Part shown: positions 24,444-34,740 of the stretch, piece after piece
Numbering within the stretch: the stretch's first letter is position 1
Layout of the letters: each line of letters starts with the position of its first letter
Source of the DNA: Panorpa germanica
Taxonomy: Eukaryota > Arthropoda > Insecta > Mecoptera > Panorpidae
Assembly: GCA_963678705.1 (NCBI GenBank)
Contig: OY783204.1
Location: 8,129,834 to 8,193,833 of the forward strand
Length of the DNA: 64,000 nt
Reading direction: 5' to 3'
Notes under the pieces: generated by a model
Database searches by the model: none
Seen by the model: the letters and a program-made list of their open reading frames with translations, nothing else
What the model was told of the DNA's origin: nothing
Program-made: the position numbers and the translations under genes

Positions 24444-24907
24444 TTGCTAATTGCTAAATTACCATTGAAACTTTGATAATATATCCCAATTTCTATGCCC
24501 GGGAGAATGTTAATAAATGCAGGCAATATTCATATTTGTATATCAATATTTTGCTTTTATTTTTAATTAATGTTATAATTAAGATTTCTTTGTCTCAATT
24601 CATTTATATTTTATACCTAGTGGATTCATATACACTGCTCTCTGTGGGCAAACGACAATATTTCTTATGTAAACATCCTTTGTTTATATGAGTCACTGCT
24701 CTAGATTTCGACTCTACGCATTTGGTCCTAATTCGTTCTTATCGCTTCAACACTCAAACCTACAGCATACTTAACCTTTTTGGTGCATATACACATAATA
24801 ATTATTACACACATATTTATTTATAACTTAAACCGCGAGTTACATTTACTTAGTGTCGTAACTAGTATTCTTATTAACTAAAATATTTAATCAATTTATA
24901 TGTAATT
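24444..24907 (+). other. BEL-b 3' tail and probable LTR remnant
   Basis: No gene is seen. GCCCGGGAGAA at about 24497 resembles a BEL polypurine tract, and TGTTAATAAATGC right after it could open the 3' LTR. There is no second copy to compare. The rest is AT-rich. Confidence 0.35.
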
Positions 24908-24918
24908 CAATAGTGCAG

Positions 24919-25260
24919 AGACGACACAGTGGGCGAGAGCATTGATGCTTGACGCCGACTGCTGTGTCTTCGGGTTCGATCCCCGGACCAGATAGATATT
25001 TTCTGGGTTTGGTTATTATGAACTTAATTTTAAAGTATTAAAACAAATGAACTGAGCTGATAGTATTAAAACAAATAAGATAAGAATTTGAACCGTATAA
25101 ACACTCTGTAGATATGATGTTAAAAATACACGTTACATGTGAAACAAATTAGAAAGACTGATTTAAAATTAAAAGACAAATTAAAAATATGATCGGCAAG
25201 AAGGTTGAATAAGCCAAAGCCTAATTAAAAAAAAAAAAAACAAAAAAAAACAAAAAAAAA
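24919..25260 (+). mobile_element. tRNA-derived SINE with LINE-like 3' tail
   Basis: 342 bp with a tRNA-like head: an A-box-like AGTGGGCGAGAGC at 24928-24940 and a consensus B box GGTTCGATCCCC at 24973-24984, the internal RNA polymerase III promoter. A tRNA-unrelated body follows, then GGCAAGAAGGTTGAATAAGC and CAAAGCCTAA at about 25196-25225, then an A-rich tail (25227-25260). It is flanked by an 11-bp duplication with one mismatch (CAATAGTGCAG at 24908-24918, CAATAGTGTAG at 25261-25271). The 3' motif is almost the same as the 3' end of the LINE at 38599-44342, which suggests shared RT recognition. The tRNA of origin was not determined. Confidence 0.9.
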
Positions 25261-25395
25261 CAATAGTGTAGTTTTAAAATAAATGTAAACTAAAAAAGTT
25301 CTGATGTTTTGCTATGTCTTTTGATATAAATAAAAAATTGCAATTAAATACTTAATAGCTAAAAGGTCCTTCATAATCAAATTGAGCGCCCACTA

Positions 25396-25623
25396 AACTT
25401 TCGATATAGATCTCTATTATTACATCTACATTGTGAAATACGATACTATGAATAACAAATACAGTCAGCAAATAATACAACTATCATTTGCAAACTCTAT
25501 CATTACAGGATAATATTAAAGCTTAACAACAACAAAGATGCAGAACCATTTAAAAAGTGCCATCTTTGCATAAAGATAGCATACAGTATAAGTATTGTAT
25601 AAAACTATCAAACGTGGATGAGT
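25396..25623 (+). repeat. Dispersed 227-bp repeat, copy 2
   Basis: Same segment as 6227-6453, same strand. Outside it the flanks of the two copies differ. It ends 137 bases before the gypsy-2 primer-binding site, so it may be the upstream part of the gypsy-2 LTR. Confidence 0.75.
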
Positions 25624-25760
25624 CTCTAATAGAGCTCTGACCACGTTCCTCGCGACTTTGTTATACTAAACAAGTATGAATCATTATAATCAATAAAATT
25701 AACTTGTATTTAAAATAATAAAGTCTTTTTTTTGTGTTAAGTACGTTCCCCAAACTAAAC
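25624..25760 (+). repeat. 3' end of the gypsy-2 LTR (left boundary unclear)
   Basis: An AT-rich stretch with an AATAAAG polyadenylation-like signal near 25720 ends just before a primer-binding site. That placement marks it as R/U5 of a gypsy LTR. The second LTR of this copy is not visible in the window, so the left boundary is unknown. Confidence 0.5.
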
Positions 25761-25778
25761 TGGCGCAGTGCAGTAGGA
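25761..25778 (+). promoter_or_regulatory. Primer-binding site of gypsy-2
   Basis: TGGCGCAGTGCAGTAGGA follows the LTR end. It resembles the TGGCGCAGTCGGTAAGA of gypsy-3 at 35746, with a small disruption in the middle. Sites of this type are used by the 17.6/297 group of insect gypsy elements. Confidence 0.65.
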
Positions 25779-25899
25779 TAACTCACTTAGCTACCGAGAC
25801 TAGTAAAAATGCAGATTTTGGAACCAGTTATACCTAAATAACAAAAATACCACACACTGACACTGACCTAAATAACAAAATATACACACTGTATATACA

Positions 25900-26064
25900 G
25901 CAGAACCAGTGTCAAAAATACTAAAGGAAAACCTTAATGACCAAAAAAATGAGACAACGCTAGTATGCGAAATAAGACTACTAGAACAGCAGCCAGAAGA
26001 AAGTTCACAAGACTTCTACAACAAATGCGTGCATCATAAGGCAGCACTTTTGTCACACAGTCAG
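25900..26064 (+). pseudogene. Gypsy-2 gag, part upstream of BEL-d
   Basis: An open stretch (ILKENLNDQ, LLEQQPEESSQDF, HHKAALLSHS) is typical of an insect gypsy gag core. It runs directly into the LTR of BEL-d at 26065 and continues after BEL-d at 33111. The reading frame before about 25900 is lost, so the gag N-terminus is missing. Confidence 0.75.
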
Positions 26065-26601
26065 TGTTTGGGCTTATGTGGTGCCCGGGTATTTCACCAA
26101 AAGTAGTCAGGAAGTCTTCGAAGTTCGTGAACTCAGTATGAATTTAAAAGTATATTTATTTCATACAAAATTACACATTGGGGTCGTAAATCCCAACAGA
26201 ATTACACAATTAAACACTTATCCTAATAATTAATAATAATAAATGTATATAAATGTATGTGAATGTCTTAATGTATATATTTTAATATTAAATTGTACTG
26301 TTTATTTAATACTTGTTGTCTCGTCGAGAGCTGGTTCGAAAAGGGATGATTTGAGTACAATATATTTAACACTTAAAAAATAGGAAGGAGTGGGGATGAA
26401 CCCATAATACAATTTGTGAACATAGTTGAACAAAAATGGGTAATAAAATTATTGCCAACAACAAGAAATGTAAGTCTGCATTTACACGTCTCACATCAAA
26501 ACGTACAGGCGACACTCAATAAAGTTCATTTACACTTTTGCCTTAAAAACATGTAAAATTAAATTATATTATAATTGTATTTTGATGCATGTTTTTGTCC
26601 A
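26065..26601 (-). repeat. 3' LTR of BEL-d
   Basis: 537 bp, TG...CA on both strands. It is adjacent to the polypurine tract, which marks it as the 3' copy for this minus-strand element. Confidence 0.96.
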
Positions 26602-26615
26602 TACTCCCCCCCTTG
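26602..26615 (-). promoter_or_regulatory. Polypurine tract of BEL-d
   Basis: On the minus strand the sequence reads CAAGGGGGGAGTA immediately before the LTR, the usual start site for plus-strand DNA synthesis. It lies 15-28 bases after the gag-pol stop. Confidence 0.8.
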
Positions 26616-26629
26616 ATAAATTGGGTTTA

Positions 26630-29600
26630 TCAAAACGAGTTCACTGGTAAAAGGGCTAAACGTCTGACAGCACGTTTGATCTCTCCTGCTTGAGTTTTGA
26701 AGGTGGCGACTCGCGGAGTGTTGTCGTTGCCTGTGGTGAGATGTGTTATGCGTCCCATTATCCATTGAGTAGGAGGCATGTTGTCTTCTTGTACTATTAC
26801 AAGCAATCCGACTTGTAGATCTTGAGTGCTTGAAGTCTTCCATTTTGTGCGCTGCTGACAGAAGTGTATATAGTCTGCAGACCATCGTTTCCAATAATAC
26901 TGTATACACTGCTGTATCTGCTGGAATCTTCTCATGTTGTTAAGGTTCACTGGTGCTCCTGGAGTAGGCATAACACTAGTGATTTGTCGACCTATGAGTA
27001 AGTGTCCGGGAGTGAAAGGAATAAGGTCATCTGGACTGGGTGACATGGGGTACATTGGTCGGGAGTTCAATATTGCTTCGATCTGAGTAAGGATTGTATA
27101 TAAATCCTCATATTGAAAATGATTGTTCTGTAATACTTTCTTAAGATGACTCTTGGTTGATTTAATATTACTTTCCCAAAGACCTCCAAAATGAGGTGAT
27201 CGAGGCGGAATAAATTTCCAAACTATCGATAGTTCAGCGGCCGAGATTGCTATCTTGGACGTGTTTGATTTATTACATAGAAATTTACCCAAAATGTTAT
27301 TAGCTCCGACGAAATTTGTGCCATTATCGGAGTAAATGGTATGCGGTTTTCCACGACGCGAAATAAATCGATTTAAAGCAGCTAGAAAACATTGAGTTGA
27401 TAATTCTGTAACTAACTCTAAATGAATTGCCTTTGTTGCAAAACAAATAAAAAGGCATATGTAAGATTTAATGAGAGAACCGCCTCTGCCATATTTGCTT
27501 TTCATTAGTACGGGCCCTGCGTAGTCAACTCCAGTGGTTCTAAACGGATAGTCGAGATTGACTCTGTCATGTGGTAAATTGCCCATTTTTGGCGATGATA
27601 ATTTAGGTCTAAATTTGAAACAAATGATACACTTGTGTACGATTGATTTCGCGAGTGAAATTCCTTTTAGAGGCCAGTATTGATCTCTTAATGAAAAAAG
27701 TAGCGTTTGAGGACCCGCGTGAAATAGCCTTTCGTGTTCATTTCGAGCAATAAGTTTAGTTAAAATATGACTTGGGTGTAATATCATGGGATATTTTTTG
27801 TCATATTCAAACTCTGAATGCGATAAACGACCGCCGACGCGTATTATGCCGTTATCGTCTAAAAATGGATTTAAATTTAACAAAGTACTAGCCTTTGATA
27901 ATCGTTTTTTGTCTGTTAAAGAGCGTATTTCGCTTGCAAAGTATTCTTCTTGTGACAACTTCACTAAGGTATGCAAGGCGTTTTGTAGCTCTTGAACAGT
28001 CAAACAACCTGTCAATTTATATTGCTTGTTCTTTGTGTTCGTTATGAATCTGTTGCAATAAGCCGTTATTCTTTTCAATTTTGTTAAATTTGAATATCGA
28101 TTAAATAACTCAAATGATTTTATTGAAAGAAGGTTGGTTAACACCACTTCTTTTATCTCAGGGATTTCTGATAGATTAAAGTTACTTATAGGCCAGTGGC
28201 TGGACGGATGTTTTAACCAGTCTGGACCTGACCACCATAAATGATTGTTTGAAAGAACATCTGCTGTTATACCTCGTGATATAAGATCCGCGGGGTTTGA
28301 ATCAGTGGGAACATGACGCCATTCATGTTTGTCGGTCATGTCCGATTGAATTTCTGAGATACGGTTAGCAACAAATGTTTTTAATGTATGAGGAGACAAT
28401 TTAATCCACGATAACACAATTGTGGAATCTGTCCATAAAATAATTTTATCTACGTTAACTGGAAGTAAGTTAATTGCTTTTTTGACCATTCTTGTAAGGA
28501 TTAATGCAGCACATAACTCTATACATGGTATGGTTATAGTTTTTAACGGCGCGATCTTTGATTTAGAATGTAACAAGCTTATTTTTGTCTCTCCCAACCC
28601 ATTCATACTTTTCAAATAAACGCAAGCTCCATATGCCTTTTCGGATGAATCACAAAAGCCATGCAGTTCAATAGCTTTATAATTGTCTATGAGAACATTG
28701 CGTTTTATAGAAATGTCATTTATTGCAGGTAAAGATTTTATTAAAGATAAACAATAATCTTTGAGATCCTGTGGCATCTCATCGTCCCGATTTAATTTTA
28801 ACAACCATAGCTTCTGTATTATGATTTTAAATAAAATAATGCAAGGTGAGAGTAAGCCTAGTGGATCGAAAATCTTTGCAACAAATGACAGTATAGTTCG
28901 TTTCGTAAGTTTATCGGGTTGTTCAATGAGAACAAGGTTGTATTTGAATAAGTCCCGTTCAGAATCCCACATAACGCCTAACGTTTTTGCGTGTTCTGCA
29001 TCACCCAGATCATAGTAAAAACACTTATTTGAATTTTGACTTTTTAACCCCGACAGCAGTGATGGTGTATTGGACACCCATTTCCGTAAGTCAAAACCTC
29101 CTTTGGACAAGATTGAACTAATTTGTTTGCAACGATCAATTAGTTCATTCTTGTCATTGGAGCCTGTTATGAGGTCGTCAACATAAAAGTCTCTGAGGAT
29201 AGAATTTGCGGCGTTAGGATGATTTTTCAAGTTGTCATACCCAAGTTGGGACAGACTTCTGATCGCAAGAAAGGATGCAGAAGTTGTACCATATGTTACC
29301 GTATTTAATTGGTACGAAAGTAATGGATCTTGGGGTTCGAATCGCCAGAGAATTTGTTGCAAATTTCTCTGTGATGTATTTACCAGGACTTGCCGGTACA
29401 TCTTTTCGATGTCCGCGATAACGACAAATTTGAACATTCTGAATTTTGTCAATAGCGTTAAAAGATCGCTTTGAATAGTGGGGCCATTCGCTTGAAGAGC
29501 GTTTAATGAGACACCAGTAGTAGTGTTCATAGAACCATTAAAAACAACTCTTAACTTGCTGGTAGTGCTAGTCGGTTTTAACACACCATGATGAGGTAAA

Positions 29601-31678
29601 AAATATGAATTACCTAGTGATTGCAGTTCTGTATTGACAGTCATATGATTTAAAGAAATGTACTCGCTCATGAATTTGTGGTACATTGCTTTTAATTCGG
29701 GGTTGTTCGTTAATTTTTTCTCAAGTGTGAGAAAACGCTTCGTGGCAATAATTTTGGAATCTCCCAATAATGTGACTGATTTTTTAAATGGAATTTTAAC
29801 AACAAACCTACCATTCACATCGCGCGTAGTGTTGGTTACAAAATGCTCCTCGCAGGCTACCTCTTCGGCAGTGTGCGGATTACAATTGGGTACACTTTCA
29901 ATTTCCCAGAACTTTGTTAACTGAGTTTGGATTTGCGAATGGTGGCAATGAAGCAGATTTTGTTCAATTTTATCATTAATACCAATTACAATCCATCCTA
30001 ATACAGTATTTTGTATCTTAATTTTATCTTGTACTAATTTAATTTTACCTATTATTATTAGGTCCCAGAATACATCTGCTCCGAGTAATATGTCTATCTT
30101 GCTAGGCTTGTTAAAGTTTGGGTCAGCTAGTTTTATATGGCTTGGTACAACTAAGCCCCTAATGTCTAAACAATTATTGGGTACATTGTCAGTTATCTTT
30201 TCAATAACTAAACATTCAATATTTTTTGAATAGTGATTATTCAAAGAATTTATTTGTACCCTAACTTTCGAATTTACATTATTTTTGGTTTGACCGATAC
30301 CTGATATGACAATATTGGTGTTAGTTAAGTGTGATTTTAATTTTCTTGCAAACTGCTTTGTCATAAAGGACGTTTGGCTGCCATTGTCCAAAAGAGCACG
30401 TGCCTTTATGGTTTTTCCATGCTTGTCGACAACCTCCACTACTGCGGTAGCAAGTAGCGTGTAATTTGAATTCAGAGACTGCGACGTAAGAGTTTGACTT
30501 GATACGGCAGGCTCTGATTGAGGTGTAGCCTTCTCTAAATAAAGCAAAGTATTATGAGGTTTTCGACAAATTCTGCATTGATATTTTGACTTACATTTAT
30601 TTCTAGAATGACCGGCGTAGAGACAATTTAAACACAGATTGCTCTTTTGACAGTGATCTATTCTATCATTTATATTAAGTTTTAGAAAATCTTGACATTT
30701 GTGTATTAAATGATCTCCTTGGCAATAATAACATTTACTTTGTTGAGTTACCAATAATGATTTGTGATGTTTTGGTTTACTACTGGGTTTAGAATTAAAA
30801 CTTTGTTCATCAAGGTCACGAGCACGATCAAGAATAAAAGTTAACATAGAATCCACTGTTTGATATTCTGATTTAGAACTAGGTGACATTTGCCAATGTG
30901 CTCTAGTTTCAACGTTCAATTTTTTAAATATTAGTGTGGTAACTAGTTGATCCCATCTGCTATGAGGAGGAATGTGTGTTTCTAGAGCCTTAACATGCTT
31001 TCTAATGGAATTCGCGGTAACCCTAAGCTTATCACTGGATTCTACGTTTAAGCTTGGTATATCAAGAAAGGAATTAATATGATGAGAAACTATTGCCTTT
31101 TTATTATCATAAGTTTGCAGCATGAGATTCCAACATAGTTCGTAATTTTCTGGTAAAATTTCAATAGAGGATATTGTGTCAAGGGCATCGCCTTTAAGAC
31201 AATCTCTTAAGTAATGCAATTTTTGATGATTATTATATCCGACATTATGTACTAAGCTGACATAACTGGATTTGAAATTATTCCATGATGTTATGTCGCC
31301 GTCAAAACTAGGTACAGAAATTGTCGGTAGTCGTATGCCATTGTTTATATAATGAGGAGTGTTATCAGTTGATCTGGTATCATGACGATCCATAATCGCA
31401 TTTATAACACACCATATATCACTGCATTTCTTAGACAAATTTGAACGGGTTTCAGAAAGCTTTTGTTTATCTACATCATCCAAATGTTGGCCTAATTCAA
31501 TACAAACATTTTCAATTTTATCAAACAGTGGCTCACAAATTTTCTTACAATACTTAATCTTGTGAACGTCGTATGTTGATGGGTCATTTAAATCTATGCT
31601 ATCAATATAGGGGACATGATCATTTAAAGTTTGCTCATAAACCTCTAATTGTGCGTATAACTTCTTGATGTTAACCAT
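26630..31678 (-). CDS. BEL-d gag-pol polyprotein, 1682 aa, intact
   Basis: A single ORF of normal length for BEL/Pao. Rough residue positions: gag core with VPSFDGD (about 120-270), zinc knuckles (CYYCQGDH near 320, CLNCLYAGH and CRICRKPH to about 380), aspartic protease with LLDNGSQTSF (about 428), RT starting at RVVFNGSM (about 713) with catalytic FYVDD (about 831), Pao RNase H (HGFCDSSEKAYG about 1010, IPCIELCAA, LWTDSTIV, NPADLISRG), integrase with H2C2 finger (about 1315-1360), catalytic Asp in VDYAGPV (about 1387), Asp in SDNGTNF (about 1453) and Glu in GGLWES (about 1500), then a DUF5641-type tail (about 1563-1670). All catalytic motifs appear present. The start at 31678 is the first ATG of the frame after the leader. 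No env-like ORF follows. Confidence 0.95.
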   Translation of the reverse strand: MVNIKKLYAQLEVYEQTLNDHVPYIDSIDLNDPSTYDVHKIKYCKKICEPLFDKIENVCIELGQHLDDVDKQKLSETRSNLSKKCSDIWCVINAIMDRHDTRSTDNTPHYINNGIRLPTISVPSFDGDITSWNNFKSSYVSLVHNVGYNNHQKLHYLRDCLKGDALDTISSIEILPENYELCWNLMLQTYDNKKAIVSHHINSFLDIPSLNVESSDKLRVTANSIRKHVKALETHIPPHSRWDQLVTTLIFKKLNVETRAHWQMSPSSKSEYQTVDSMLTFILDRARDLDEQSFNSKPSSKPKHHKSLLVTQQSKCYYCQGDHLIHKCQDFLKLNINDRIDHCQKSNLCLNCLYAGHSRNKCKSKYQCRICRKPHNTLLYLEKATPQSEPAVSSQTLTSQSLNSNYTLLATAVVEVVDKHGKTIKARALLDNGSQTSFMTKQFARKLKSHLTNTNIVISGIGQTKNNVNSKVRVQINSLNNHYSKNIECLVIEKITDNVPNNCLDIRGLVVPSHIKLADPNFNKPSKIDILLGADVFWDLIIIGKIKLVQDKIKIQNTVLGWIVIGINDKIEQNLLHCHHSQIQTQLTKFWEIESVPNCNPHTAEEVACEEHFVTNTTRDVNGRFVVKIPFKKSVTLLGDSKIIATKRFLTLEKKLTNNPELKAMYHKFMSEYISLNHMTVNTELQSLGNSYFLPHHGVLKPTSTTSKLRVVFNGSMNTTTGVSLNALQANGPTIQSDLLTLLTKFRMFKFVVIADIEKMYRQVLVNTSQRNLQQILWRFEPQDPLLSYQLNTVTYGTTSASFLAIRSLSQLGYDNLKNHPNAANSILRDFYVDDLITGSNDKNELIDRCKQISSILSKGGFDLRKWVSNTPSLLSGLKSQNSNKCFYYDLGDAEHAKTLGVMWDSERDLFKYNLVLIEQPDKLTKRTILSFVAKIFDPLGLLSPCIILFKIIIQKLWLLKLNRDDEMPQDLKDYCLSLIKSLPAINDISIKRNVLIDNYKAIELHGFCDSSEKAYGACVYLKSMNGLGETKISLLHSKSKIAPLKTITIPCIELCAALILTRMVKKAINLLPVNVDKIILWTDSTIVLSWIKLSPHTLKTFVANRISEIQSDMTDKHEWRHVPTDSNPADLISRGITADVLSNNHLWWSGPDWLKHPSSHWPISNFNLSEIPEIKEVVLTNLLSIKSFELFNRYSNLTKLKRITAYCNRFITNTKNKQYKLTGCLTVQELQNALHTLVKLSQEEYFASEIRSLTDKKRLSKASTLLNLNPFLDDNGIIRVGGRLSHSEFEYDKKYPMILHPSHILTKLIARNEHERLFHAGPQTLLFSLRDQYWPLKGISLAKSIVHKCIICFKFRPKLSSPKMGNLPHDRVNLDYPFRTTGVDYAGPVLMKSKYGRGGSLIKSYICLFICFATKAIHLELVTELSTQCFLAALNRFISRRGKPHTIYSDNGTNFVGANNILGKFLCNKSNTSKIAISAAELSIVWKFIPPRSPHFGGLWESNIKSTKSHLKKVLQNNHFQYEDLYTILTQIEAILNSRPMYPMSPSPDDLIPFTPGHLLIGRQITSVMPTPGAPVNLNNMRRFQQIQQCIQYYWKRWSADYIHFCQQRTKWKTSSTQDLQVGLLVIVQEDNMPPTQWIMGRITHLTTGNDNTPRVATFKTQAGEIKRAVRRLALLPVNSF

Positions 31679-32573
31679 TTTGTAATCTTTGTAATTAGTT
31701 TAAATAGAAATTAAAATTATTGTCTGATGCGAGTATCAAATTATTTAAGCAATATGGAATGAATGGATACTCTCTTTTTTAAAATAACAATAAAATATTT
31801 TTAAAAATATAATGTAAAAGTGTGAATAAATAATATAAAATGTGTTCTGGTCAATATTGTAGAAAGTACCTAGAACCACATGTAAATATAATGCAGTACA
31901 ATAAAAATGTTCTGGTCTCAGACTAATAAAACCCTAAGGGTACGCAGATACGGATCAATCAGGTATATGAAACACAACTCAATACCGCATGGCCATAGGA
32001 AAGGTCTAGACAGGACCGTAATTGTGCTGAAGTTTTAAATGCAATATCGCTTAACAACAAATAGGCAGAACAAATATTACCACGTGTTTAAATGTTGTCG
32101 TAATTTAGAAACAATCCCGGTGGCTTTTAATATGTAATATTTTACCAACTCAAAAGATATATTTTGCTCAATGAAATAATCCCGGTGGCTTTTAATATCG
32201 ATTATTTACCAACGCATAAGAAATATTTACTAAATATGGACATTAGCTGTGCCCTCCTAAACCAACAATTTGTAAGACTAACAAATCAAACAATATACAC
32301 AAAATAACAATCTTTGCTACAATTTTATAGTATAAAAAAATGCACAAAGATATTTTAGAAGTAAAACAAAGCAATATTGATATAGGATATGGAGAATTTT
32401 TTAAGGAATAGACACTAACCGTTGTTGCACGTGTTTGCTCAGGGGTGCCTCCTTGACCAATTTTCCAGTGTTTGTATAACTCAAAACTTCAAATTCTTCA
32501 CTGTAGATAATTGCAGGTATTCCATGCACGATTGCTTCTCGCGACTGTAGGAGATCCGGCTCGAAGGACTAAA
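31679..32573 (-). promoter_or_regulatory. BEL-d leader with primer-binding site
   Basis: Untranslated leader between LTR and ORF. On the minus strand, right after the LTR, comes TTTAGTCCTTCGAGCCGGAT (32573-32554), whose TCCTTCGAGCCGGA core matches the BEL primer-site pattern seen elsewhere in the window. Two copies of a motif reading CCCGGTGGCTTTTAATAT on the plus strand lie at about 32116 and 32171. No ORF of note. Confidence 0.7.
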
Positions 32574-33110
32574 TGTTTGGGCTTATGTGGTGCCCGGGTA
32601 TTTCACCAAAAGTAGTCAGGAAGTCTTCGAAGTTCGTGAACTCAGTATGAATTTAAAAGTATATTTATTTCATACAAAATTACACATTGGGGTCGTAAAT
32701 CCCAACAGAATTACACAATTAAACACTTATCCTAATAATTAATAATAATAAATGTATATAAATGTATGTGAATGTCTTAATGTATATATTTTAATATTAA
32801 ATTGTACTGTTTATTTAATACTTGTTGTCTCGTCGAGAGCTGGTTCGAAAAGGGATGATTTGAGTACAATATATTTAACACTTAAAAAATAGGAAGGAGT
32901 GGGGATGAACCCATAATACAATTTGTGAACATAGTTGAACAAAAATGGGTAATAAAATTATTGCCAACAACAAGAAATGTAAGTCTGCATTTACACGTCT
33001 CACATCAAAACGTACAGGCGACACTCAATAAAGTTTATTTACACTTTTGCCTTAAAAACATGTAAAATTAAATTATATTATAATTGTATTTTGATGCATG
33101 TTTTTGTCCA
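32574..33110 (-). repeat. 5' LTR of BEL-d
   Basis: 537 bp, adjacent to the primer-binding site. It is identical by eye to the other LTR except for one T/C difference near 33036. Confidence 0.96.
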
Positions 33111-34130
33111 GTCAGGTAAATGACGACCAAAGTGCGTACGCAACGAAATACAAATTGTATACAGACGTCCAATTTACAAAAGGCCTGAGAGGATGTATCG
33201 GGGACAATATAAGAGCAAGAATGCTCAGTACACTTGAAAAAATATGGTCATTCGTACTCGAGGAGCAAAACGTCAGGTACGAGAATGGGTACCGACAAAC
33301 ACTTGGTGAGAATGCCGGAAAGAATTTTCTCGATAAAACAACAGTTCAAGCCGATGCAAACACAGAACAGACCAGTAGTGCCGCAACAACCCAAAATATT
33401 CAATACAGTCCAAAACCAGCATTCGTTAACAAAAATTTAAGTAGACCTTTTAATAACAATAACTGAAGACAGACAATACCAAGTAAGAAACCCCAGTTTC
33501 TGACACCACCTACTAAACAAGTACCCTTGCAGAAACTCTAGCAATTTCCACAACTGAAACTGATGGATGAAACATCTAAACAATTCTACCATCAGAGATC
33601 CCCACCTCAAAAACCCCAATATAAATCATCGTACCACCCTCAAAATAATTATAATTCATCGCAACAAACATCTCAAATTAAACCATGGTATCCCAACTAA
33701 AATAATTATAACCCATCCCAACAAACATCTCAAAATAGACCACCCTACTCAAACCAAATAATCGAACCGTCAACCTCTTATCAACCTTTTAAAACATCTC
33801 AATCTCAGCAAACAATCAAACGAATGTTTGGAACAAGAAACTCCAAATGCCCATCCGAAAACATTGGACTCCTATGGATACAACTTCCACGGTTAGACAA
33901 AATAACAACTGGAGACCAAATTTTAATACACCAGGCTAAAACAATGTAGCCGAAGAATTGAATAATATAGAAGGAGAACCCGAAGAAGAGCAAGAATATG
34001 AAGTAGTAGAGGAGGGCGAAAGATACTACATATATGAAAACCAAGAGGAAAATACACAGCATTTTCCCGAACACTCGGGGGCCTACGGAGAACACATAGT
34101 ATTAAACAACATACATCATGACTCTCTTGG
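33111..34130 (+). pseudogene. Gypsy-2 gag, part downstream of BEL-d
   Basis: The gag frame continues from the left flank of BEL-d (DVQFTKGLRGCIGDN, ENGYRQTLGEN) to a stop at 33464. Then comes a Gln/Asn/Pro-rich tail with further breaks (33545-33950) and the acidic stretch NIEGEPEEEQEYEVV...YENQEENTQHFPEHSGAY (33958-34090). This matches the fragment at 8945-9690 region by region. The copy is truncated before the protease active site. I see no zinc knuckle here, which fits gag proteins of some insect gypsy groups. Confidence 0.8.
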
Positions 34131-34740
34131 TCTTCTTGACCTTGTAAGGATGTAACATAGCTGTTTCATCTTACAACAGAGGGAAGGAAGTGCACAGGTC
34201 ATTGCATAAGGTACACTTGATGGAAATAGTCCAGGAAAGTATACGAAGGAATATTCAAGTAGAAAATTTAGAGAAAATAAAAATATAAAACTCAGCCGTT
34301 TAATATTCCTCAAAAATAAAAGACCGCAGAAAAACGTTAGTCAAGCTGATAAAGATTAGGCTTGGAGGAACAACCTGATACGGAGCCCGCTTATTATCGA
34401 AACAAACGAGAACCATTTAAAAAATCACTTTGTGAAACCTCAGTGGTGATAATTGAGCTTGAAAAGAATACAAAAGAGCAAAGTCGCAATACCTTGTGGA
34501 AGCAAGAGAGATACAAGCGATTAAAGTTTGCAAAATGAGAAACAAGACATCTTGTGCAAATTTAGTCAAAAACCTTCTTCATAGCACATTTTCTGGGAAT
34601 AAAGCAAGATATGGTATAGAAAAAGAACCTGTGGCTAAAAGTGGCCGTACACATGATTCGCATATCTGGAATAATCGATTCCACCACAATTTACCTCAAA
34701 ACCTATCTACCGAGACACCCGAAGCTCTGAGCCTATGGAG
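34131..34740 (+). other. No supported gene
   Basis: The open frame at 34496-34740 (before the gag-like acidic part) has no recognisable motif. The stretch is probably diverged gypsy sequence, but I cannot show it. Confidence 0.3.

Larger units (their letters stand above)
26065..33110 (-). mobile_element. BEL/Pao retrotransposon BEL-d, complete and young
   Basis: 7046 bp with two 537-bp LTRs (26065-26601 and 32574-33110) and a perfect 5-bp duplication GTCAG (26060-26064 and 33111-33115). On the minus strand the order is LTR, primer site (just below 32573), an 880-bp leader, one open gag-pol frame (31678-26630), polypurine tract (26602-26615) and LTR. I see a single difference between the LTRs (C at about 26527 against T at about 33036). 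It is inserted in antisense into a gypsy gag. No internal stop or frameshift is visible, so this is a candidate for an active copy. Confidence 0.97.

Noticed and set aside
24928-24984. Functional tRNA gene
   Set aside because: A and B boxes are present, but no full cloverleaf is evident, and the A-rich tail with flanking duplication shows it is a SINE head.
26559-26909. Minus-strand ORF of 116 codons at the end of BEL-d
   Set aside because: It overlaps the gag-pol 3' end in another frame and has no motif. It is a shadow, not an env gene.
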